From positions 1-64,000 of the forward strand of contig JBJMQS010000019.1 in the NCBI GenBank assembly GCA_045802605.1: a DNA stretch of 64,000 bases, given 5' to 3'. Below, piece by piece: positions 59,401-64,000 of the stretch (positions within the stretch are counted from its first letter, which is position 1; each line of letters starts with the position of its first letter). A program made the position numbers and the translations under genes. The notes under the pieces are model-generated. The model was not told the DNA's origin, searched no databases, and saw nothing but the letters and a program-made list of their open reading frames with translations. This DNA comes from JBJMQS01 sp045802605. Its GTDB lineage: Bacteria; Planctomycetota; Planctomycetia; Gemmatales; Gemmataceae.

Positions 59401-60147
59401 TCACTTTGCCTTCCCTTGTGCGGCCACCGACGCCATCGCTTTTGCAATCTCGTCCGCATCGCCCAAGTAATAGTGCTTGATCGGTTTTAGATTCGCATCG
59501 AGTTCGTAGACGAGTGGCACGCCGGTCGGAATGTTCAACTCGACGATTTCCGCATCTGAAACATTGTCGAGATACTTCACCATGGCGCGGATGCTATTGC
59601 CATGGGCCGCGACGACTACGCGCTTGCCCGACTTGATGACCGGCGCCAATTGCTCGTGCCAGCAGGGCATGAATCGCGCGACCGTGTCCTTCAAGCACTC
59701 GGTGAGCGGTAATTGATCGGGTCGGAGGTTTGCATAGCGACGATCATTGCCGGGAAATCGCGGATCGGTTCGCTCCAGCGCTGGCGGCGGCGTGTCGTAG
59801 GCGCGACGCCAGATTTTCACCTGCGCCTCGCCGTACTTAGCCGCGGTCTCGGCTTTATTCATGCCTTGTAGCGCACCATAATGCCGTTCGTTGAGCCGCC
59901 AATCATTCGTGACCGGCAGCCACATGCGGTCCATCTCATCGAGCACAATCCACAGCGTGCGAATGGCCCTTTTCAAAACCGAAACAAAGCAGTGATCGAA
60001 ATCGTAGCCCTGTTGCGTCAGCAATTGCCCGGCTTTGCGGGCTTCCTCGCGGCCGCGTTCGGACAGATCGACATCGTGCCAACCGGTGAAGCGGTTCTCA
60101 CGATTCCACTCGCTCTCGCCATGGCGAATGAGGACAAGCTTGTGCAT
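59401..60147 (-). CDS. gpmA: 2,3-bisphosphoglycerate-dependent phosphoglycerate mutase
   Basis: A 248-aa enzyme interconverting 3- and 2-phosphoglycerate. Catalytic VLIRHGESEWNRENRFTGW (His near residue 9), LSERGREEARKAGQLL, LNERHYGALQGMNKAETA, AHGNSIRAMVKYLD and ELNIPTGVPLVYELD are typical. It complements the gap and pgk genes 26 kb away. The stop is 2 nt from the preceding repeat element. Confidence 0.97.
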   Translation of the reverse strand: MHKLVLIRHGESEWNRENRFTGWHDVDLSERGREEARKAGQLLTQQGYDFDHCFVSVLKRAIRTLWIVLDEMDRMWLPVTNDWRLNERHYGALQGMNKAETAAKYGEAQVKIWRRAYDTPPPALERTDPRFPGNDRRYANLRPDQLPLTECLKDTVARFMPCWHEQLAPVIKSGKRVVVAAHGNSIRAMVKYLDNVSDAEIVELNIPTGVPLVYELDANLKPIKHYYLGDADEIAKAMASVAAQGKAK

Positions 60148-60170
60148 GCAAGTCTCCTACGGTCCGCACC

Positions 60171-60250
60171 TTGTTAGCCGGACGTGCCAGCGAGGGTGAA
60201 CCCTGCAAGCGCTCGCGTGCTTCGCCCTCGCTAGCGCGTCGGGCTAACAA
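60171..60250. repeat. Inverted repeat element upstream of gpmA
   Basis: An 80-nt element with ends TTGTTAGCC and GGCTAACAA and inner arms GTGCCAGCGAGGGTGAA / TTCGCCCTCGCTAGCGC. It lies between divergent gpmA and the transporter gene, so it occupies the promoter region of both. Confidence 0.75.
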
Positions 60251-60295
60251 AACGCTACCCTATGATGAAAACGGCCGATTTGGTAGTTAGTCCCT

Positions 60296-61525
60296 ATGAC
60301 GGTCCTTCGCGACATATTGCACAACCTCGGCGCCGCCCGTTTCAACCGACATGAGATTGCGGGTTCGCTCGGCGACCTTGGCACATTTCTGCCCCTGCTG
60401 GTTGGAATGGCCGCGACCAATGGGCTGGACTTCGCCGCCGCCTTATTTTTCGCTGGGCTGTTCAACGTTGTGACCGGCTTGATGTTTGCGATTCCCATGG
60501 CCGTCCAGCCAATGAAGGCGATCGCGGCCGTGGCACTTTCGGGCCAGGGTCTAACGGTCGGAGAAATTGTGGCTGCCGGTGCATCGGTGAGCGCAATCAT
60601 TCTGCTTCTCGGCCTCACGGGCCTCATTGATTGGTTTAACCGAGTATTCCCACGCAGCGTCATTCGCGGTTTGCAATTGGCCTTGGGATTAAAACTGCTC
60701 ATGAACGGCATAACCATGGTCGCTGGGACAAAATATTGGTTTGCTCTCGATGGCATCAGCACCGGTTTGGTCGCGACCGTGCTCGTGCTGCTGTTGTTCT
60801 TCTCGCGCCGAGTACCCGCGGCATTAGTGCTATTTGGACTCGGTATCGTCATCGCGGTGTGGGCGAAGCCCGAGGTCATTCATTCCCTGGGTTTCGGATT
60901 CACGCTGCCGCATTGGTCGCCACCAAGTTGGGCCGACTTCGTCAGTTCGTTCCCGAAAGCCGCGGTGCCGCAGATCCCGCTGACTACGTTGAACTCCGTG
61001 ATCGCGGTCTGCGCATTATCCGTCGATCTGTTTCCCGACCGACCCGCGACGCCACGTAAGGTTTCGATTTCGGTTGGGGTCATGAACCTGGTTGGTTGCT
61101 GGTTCGGAGCGATGCCAATGTGTCATGGCGCCGGCGGATTGGCTGGACAATATCGCTTCGGAGCGCGAACGAATGGGGCGATCTTGTTCCTCGGCACCGT
61201 GAAGGTCTTGCTGGCGGTTTTCCTCGGTGCATCGTTGATGACTCTTTGCCAGGCCTTCCCGCATAGCATCCTCGGAGTCATGCTCGCTTTCGCCGGGATG
61301 GAGCTGGCACTTGTGTGCCGGGATCAGACTCGTCGCACTGATGCCTTCGCCATGTTGCTGACGGCCGCTACGTGTCTCGGCTTGGATAACATTGCGCTAG
61401 GCTTTGTGCTCGGTCTGACGATGGCGTGGTGCTTTCGACTGGGTTGGTTTCAGATTTCAGACGAAGCGGAAAAAGCTGAACTGGAGCACCCTCGGCAGGA
61501 TTCGAACCTGCATGAGCCCGCTTAG
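60296..61525 (+). CDS. Putative sulfate/molybdate transporter (MOT1-like), reading into a tRNA gene
   Basis: A 409-aa transporter with ten or more helices. FNRHEIAGSLGDLGTFLPLL, PVQPMKAIAAVALS-like AVQPMKAIAAVALSGQGLTV, TLNSVIAVCALSVDLFPDRP and MPMCHGAGGLAGQYRFGART are characteristic of the MOT1 group (SulP-related) molybdate/sulfate permeases. moeA at 38 kb supports molybdenum use. The last residues (EHPRQDSNLHEPA) are the antisense of tRNA-Arg and the stop lies 39 nt inside it, so the natural C-terminus probably ended earlier or has been lost. Confidence 0.86.
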   Translation: MTVLRDILHNLGAARFNRHEIAGSLGDLGTFLPLLVGMAATNGLDFAAALFFAGLFNVVTGLMFAIPMAVQPMKAIAAVALSGQGLTVGEIVAAGASVSAIILLLGLTGLIDWFNRVFPRSVIRGLQLALGLKLLMNGITMVAGTKYWFALDGISTGLVATVLVLLLFFSRRVPAALVLFGLGIVIAVWAKPEVIHSLGFGFTLPHWSPPSWADFVSSFPKAAVPQIPLTTLNSVIAVCALSVDLFPDRPATPRKVSISVGVMNLVGCWFGAMPMCHGAGGLAGQYRFGARTNGAILFLGTVKVLLAVFLGASLMTLCQAFPHSILGVMLAFAGMELALVCRDQTRRTDAFAMLLTAATCLGLDNIALGFVLGLTMAWCFRLGWFQISDEAEKAELEHPRQDSNLHEPA

Positions 61526-61560
61526 AAGGCGGGAGCATTATCCAATTATGCTACGAGGGC
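61487..61560 (-). tRNA. tRNA-Arg (anticodon UCU)
   Basis: 74 nt on the minus strand: acceptor GCCCTCG/CGAGGGT with a G-T first pair, anticodon stem CCCGC/GCGGG, loop CTTCTAA giving UCU, T-arm GCAGGTTCGAATCCTGC, discriminator G, CCA not encoded. It overlaps the 3' end of the transporter gene on the other strand by 39 nt. Confidence 0.9.
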
Positions 61561-61596
61561 TCAACGTCAGTATTGTTCATTTGCAGGTGGAGCGCG

Positions 61597-62358
61597 TCAA
61601 CGGAGGTTGATCATCTGGATCACCCGCACCAGCACCACATCTGCGATCAACACGCTGAATATCGCGGTCACGACGCCCCGGGTCGCCGCTTGGCCCACGC
61701 CTTCGGTCCCGCCCTCGGCCCTCAAACCGTGATAACACCCTGCCACGCCGGTAAAGAATCCGAACGCTACCGTCTTGAGCGTCGCCGGGATGATATCCTC
61801 GACTCGCAGTCCTTTCAAACAGGCCGAGCCGTAATGCAACCAACTCGTGCCTGAGGTGATGGACTCCGCCAGGTAACTCCCAAAGATCGCCAAGTCATTG
61901 ATGAACACTGTCAACAGTGGCAGCACCAATGCACATGCCAGGATCCGCGGGCCGACGAGATATCGCGCCGGCGATACTCCGAGCAATTCCAGGGCATCGA
62001 CCTGTTCCGACAGCCGCATCGATCCGAGCTCTGCGCCGATGCTGGCTCCCGACCGGCCAGCCACGATTAACCCAGCACCGATTGGCCCGAACTCCAGCAC
62101 AACAGCAAGAGCCAATGCGCTCGGCAAAAGTTCGGCCGCCGAGGGGCCGCCAAAGCGGACCAGGACGCCACGCAGATGCATCCAAACGACGATGCCAATG
62201 GCCAGGCCGCAGACGATCGCAAGTGGCAAAGCGCCCAAGAGCTGCCGCGAGAACTGCCGAGCGACCTCTCGCGGCTGCGCGAAAGCACGGAGAGATTCGA
62301 TGAAGGCCAGCAGCGTGAAGTAGGCGAAGTGGCCAATCGCTTCGGCGATGGAGGACAT
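61597..62358 (-). CDS. MlaE-like ABC-type lipid transport permease
   Basis: A 253-aa permease from ATG 62358. Five or six helices and the MlaE family marks: GPIGAGLIVAGRSGASIGAE (about 93-112), LGSMRLSEQVDALELLGVSP, YLVGPRILACALVLPLLTVF and GVAGCYHGLRAEGGTEGVGQ. MlaE forms the inner-membrane channel of the Mla/Mce phospholipid transport complex with MlaF (ATPase) and an MCE protein; neither is in the window, although they would be expected downstream or elsewhere. The symbol is left empty because the system is incomplete here. Confidence 0.9.
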   Translation of the reverse strand: MSSIAEAIGHFAYFTLLAFIESLRAFAQPREVARQFSRQLLGALPLAIVCGLAIGIVVWMHLRGVLVRFGGPSAAELLPSALALAVVLEFGPIGAGLIVAGRSGASIGAELGSMRLSEQVDALELLGVSPARYLVGPRILACALVLPLLTVFINDLAIFGSYLAESITSGTSWLHYGSACLKGLRVEDIIPATLKTVAFGFFTGVAGCYHGLRAEGGTEGVGQAATRGVVTAIFSVLIADVVLVRVIQMINLR

Positions 62359-62373
62359 GAAGGAAGTGTATTC

Positions 62374-62449
62374 AAGAGCGTTGAGCCGTAAGGCCGACGT
62401 GGATTTTGGGCAGACACAAACCACGTCGGCCTTACGGCTCAACGCTCTT
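62374..62449. repeat. Inverted repeat (29-bp arms)
   Basis: Arms 62374-62402 and 62421-62449 (AAGAGCGTTGAGCCGTAAGG... and its complement) separated by 18 nt. A half copy is at 29908-29936. It lies between the methyltransferase and the MlaE-like gene and could form a stable hairpin. Confidence 0.85.
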
Positions 62450-62456
62450 TCGGAAA

Positions 62457-63113
62457 TTACTTCTTGGTGGCCCAGGTCCAGTGGCGGTCGCTCGTCGCTT
62501 TCACTCGCGCGCCATTGAACCCGAGTTCTTCGACGATTGCCTTCACCTCGTCCAGCGATAATGCCGCCCGCAACGAATCGCTAAACAGCTTTCGCTGGTG
62601 TTCGTTCGCCCCGTTCGCATAGGTATTCACGAGGTGCCGCAATTCCTCTTCCGCGTCGGGCCGCAGCAAGTCGCGCAAAAACAACAGCCCGCCGTGCCGA
62701 CAGACCCGAATCATCTCGGCCATCGCGGCCTTCGGCTCGGGTATGTGGTGCACGATCGAGTTGGACATCACCGCGGCAAACGATTCATCCGGGTAAGGCA
62801 AACCCTTCGCGTCCACATGTTCGAGTTTGATGCGATCCGCGAGACCAGCCGCGTCCACATTCGCTTCACCCACCTTGAGCATCTCGCGCGACAAATCCAC
62901 GCCGGTAACCTGAGGCGCGGGATCTTTTCGGCACAGTTCGATTGGAATCTGCGCGGTGCCCGTACCGACGTCGAGAATCGGCGACTCGCCATCCCAGCGG
63001 TGTAGGAAATCCGCAACGAATTGCTGATTGACGGCGACGTGATCCATCGAGTCGTAGTCTCGGGCCTCCTCAGGAGAGTCCATGACTTCGGTTTCAAGTT
63101 GGCGTTGCAGCAT
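62457..63113 (-). CDS. Class I SAM-dependent methyltransferase
   Basis: A 218-aa methyltransferase from ATG 63113 (a TTG at 63143 is possible but its site is poor). The SAM fold is clear: motif I ILDVGTGTAQIPIELCRK (about 46-63), acidic post-I VTGVDLSREML, motif II LEHVDAKGLPYPDESFAAVM, SNSIVHHIPEPKAAM and MIRVCRHGGLLFLRDLLRP. The methyl acceptor cannot be named; UbiE/COQ5-like small-molecule methylation is likely. Its 5' end overlaps the upstream small membrane gene only if the TTG is used. Confidence 0.9.
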   Translation of the reverse strand: MLQRQLETEVMDSPEEARDYDSMDHVAVNQQFVADFLHRWDGESPILDVGTGTAQIPIELCRKDPAPQVTGVDLSREMLKVGEANVDAAGLADRIKLEHVDAKGLPYPDESFAAVMSNSIVHHIPEPKAAMAEMIRVCRHGGLLFLRDLLRPDAEEELRHLVNTYANGANEHQRKLFSDSLRAALSLDEVKAIVEELGFNGARVKATSDRHWTWATKK

Positions 63114-63129
63114 GAATCGAGCCACTTCC

Positions 63130-63459
63130 TTAGCAAGGACCAATTAGGAAAGAGAAGATGTACCAGATAACTAGGAATATGAAAGTACGAACATAAAAGA
63201 TGGCCACGCCAATTTTTGCACTGTTATGAATAGGGAGCACCCACAAACCTGAAGAACCAACTGCTACGGCGATGCCATAAAGAAGAAACGGTGCCTCATT
63301 GAGAAGTCGTACGTCGAAAAGAAGAAAGACGCCGTAGGTCGTTACGAAGGGTCCAGCAATGGCGATTAGTAATCCGCCGAACCATCGAGGATAAACGGTT
63401 GCCGATTTCATTGAAGCCAACAGGGCAGTCAAATTGCAAGCTAACCCGCCAAACAGCAC
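63130..63459 (-). CDS. Small membrane protein, unknown
   Basis: A 109-aa protein with about three or four hydrophobic helices (LLIAIAGPFVTTYGVFLLFD, PFLLYGIAVAVGSSGLWVLP, KIGVAIFYVRTFIFLVIWYI). It overlaps the end of the preceding gene by 19 nt in another frame. No motif recognised. The composition fits a real membrane protein, but the start is uncertain. Confidence 0.6.
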   Translation of the reverse strand: MLFGGLACNLTALLASMKSATVYPRWFGGLLIAIAGPFVTTYGVFLLFDVRLLNEAPFLLYGIAVAVGSSGLWVLPIHNSAKIGVAIFYVRTFIFLVIWYIFSFLIGPC

Positions 63460-63818
63460 TCGCGCCCGTGTCGGGCTTCTCGCTCATCCTTTAACAACTG
63501 CGACAGCTCAGCACGGAAGGTCCAGTCGCGCGGGCCGCAGTGATCCCAACTGAGAATCACTTGCGAAGTCGCGGGATTCAGTCCGGCGACTCGGGTGAGC
63601 CAGAGGATGCCGGCGTCCGTCGTGCGATGCGCGACCTGCGGGTGATGCCAGCCAAAATGTGAAGCGAGGCAGCCCATGGGCACGGCACCTGTGAAGCGGC
63701 CGAACACCAAAAGCGGACTCTGCTTGTCCAGTAATTCGATGACGCGTTCCAAGCCCGTGTCCGTGACATTGGGCAGCCAAGACGACCGCAGCTCGCGGAC
63801 GAACTCCCCGCTCAACAT
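63441..63818 (-). CDS. Hypothetical protein
   Basis: A 125-aa protein from ATG 63818, with GAGGG 6-7 nt upstream (the frame opens to 63968 without a good ribosome site). MLSGEFVRELRSSWLPNVTD, RVIELLDKQSPLLVFGRFTG, HHPQVAHRTTDAGILWLTRV and SWDHCGPRDWTFRAELSQLL are the main segments; I do not recognise a family. Small alpha/beta cytoplasmic protein by composition. The last 180 bases of the window (63819-64000) show nothing further. Confidence 0.65.
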   Translation of the reverse strand: MLSGEFVRELRSSWLPNVTDTGLERVIELLDKQSPLLVFGRFTGAVPMGCLASHFGWHHPQVAHRTTDAGILWLTRVAGLNPATSQVILSWDHCGPRDWTFRAELSQLLKDEREARHGRECCLAG

Positions 63819-64000
63819 GACGAAGCCCTCGCGGCGAAATCGGGCGGTACTGTACAGACGTTCGTGTGGTATCACATCGAATACACACAAACCCATCGAC
63901 AAGCGTTGTAATATACGCGTCCACGGAACAGACCGCAAAGGGCGTTTTTGCAGAATTATCGAAGTCATGTAAGTTATTGCTGGCGAGCGACTTAAATCTC

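Noticed and set aside
61490..61525. RQDSNLHEPA as a genuine transporter C-terminus
   Set aside because: It is the translation of the complement of tRNA-Arg, a known false peptide; retained only as the formal frame end.
1..64000. CRISPR arrays, prophage, insertion sequences or secretion-system islands
   Set aside because: No direct-repeat arrays, transposases, integrases or phage structural genes were seen; the repeats are inverted and intergenic, or the in-frame palindromes.

Overview
The window looks like a chromosomal segment of a planctomycete (Planctomycetota, probably Pirellulales-like). The evidence is a high-GC genome with many short, tightly overlapped minus-strand operons, two Cys/Gly-rich proteins with TIGR03000-type C-termini, a PEP-CTERM protein, planctomycete cytochrome c (PSCyt1-like) and caspase/Sel1 proteins, Hanks-type kinases, a DUF6677-like membrane protein and an ImuA/ImuB mutasome pair. 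No phage, transposase or CRISPR was seen. Species cannot be assigned from sequence alone.

Layout. 1-2.1 kb: imuB (runs off the left edge) and imuA on the minus strand. 2.4-16.7 kb: one long minus-strand block. It begins at a di-heme cytochrome c-like protein (16674), continues through FIVE consecutive secreted caspase-like (peptidase C14) genes with junctions of -4 to +14 nt, and ends with two secreted proteins of unknown function. All five caspases keep the His/Cys pair. Four carry Sel1 repeats, two of these also a PDZ domain, and one has a LolA-like tail instead. 17-23.6 kb: small secreted and membrane proteins, a DUF72 protein, a small basic HTH-like protein, tRNA-Ile2(CAU), a TPR protein with a kinase-receiver fusion, a HEAT-repeat lipoprotein and a secreted protein. 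23.6-27.3 kb: an overlapping five-gene operon with a MoxR ATPase, a receiver-like protein without phospho-acceptor Asp, a degenerate PAS-AAA-Fis protein and two membrane proteins. 28-29.8 kb: rsmE convergent with and overlapping a kinase gene. 30-34.7 kb: gap, pgk and accD, divergent from mdh. 35.6-39.3 kb: moeA, lnt and an alpha/beta hydrolase, coupled by ATGA overlaps. 39.4-40.25 kb: a non-coding stretch with a probable 6S RNA and two further highly structured candidate RNAs. 40.3-44.2 kb: a frameshifted small gene, then metH. 44-49 kb: PEP-CTERM protein, TIGR03000 protein, SRAP/YedK, tRNA-Arg(CCU), galM, FHA protein. 49.8-53.7 kb: operon DUF2617, nnrE, holA, pdxA, histidine phosphatase. 53.8-64 kb: second TIGR03000 protein, an HTTM membrane pair, an Ig-like secreted protein, gpmA, a sulfate/molybdate transporter whose stop lies inside an antisense tRNA-Arg(UCU), an MlaE-like permease, a methyltransferase and two small proteins.

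Main points of interest. (1) A near-identical ~107-bp palindromic element sits in frame inside two unrelated genes, imuB and rsmE, and is read into similar peptides. (2) The five-gene caspase operon has variable effector tails and a leading cytochrome c gene. (3) A cluster of structured RNAs lies between moeA and metH. Intergenic inverted repeats (60-80 bp) of several families recur through the window.
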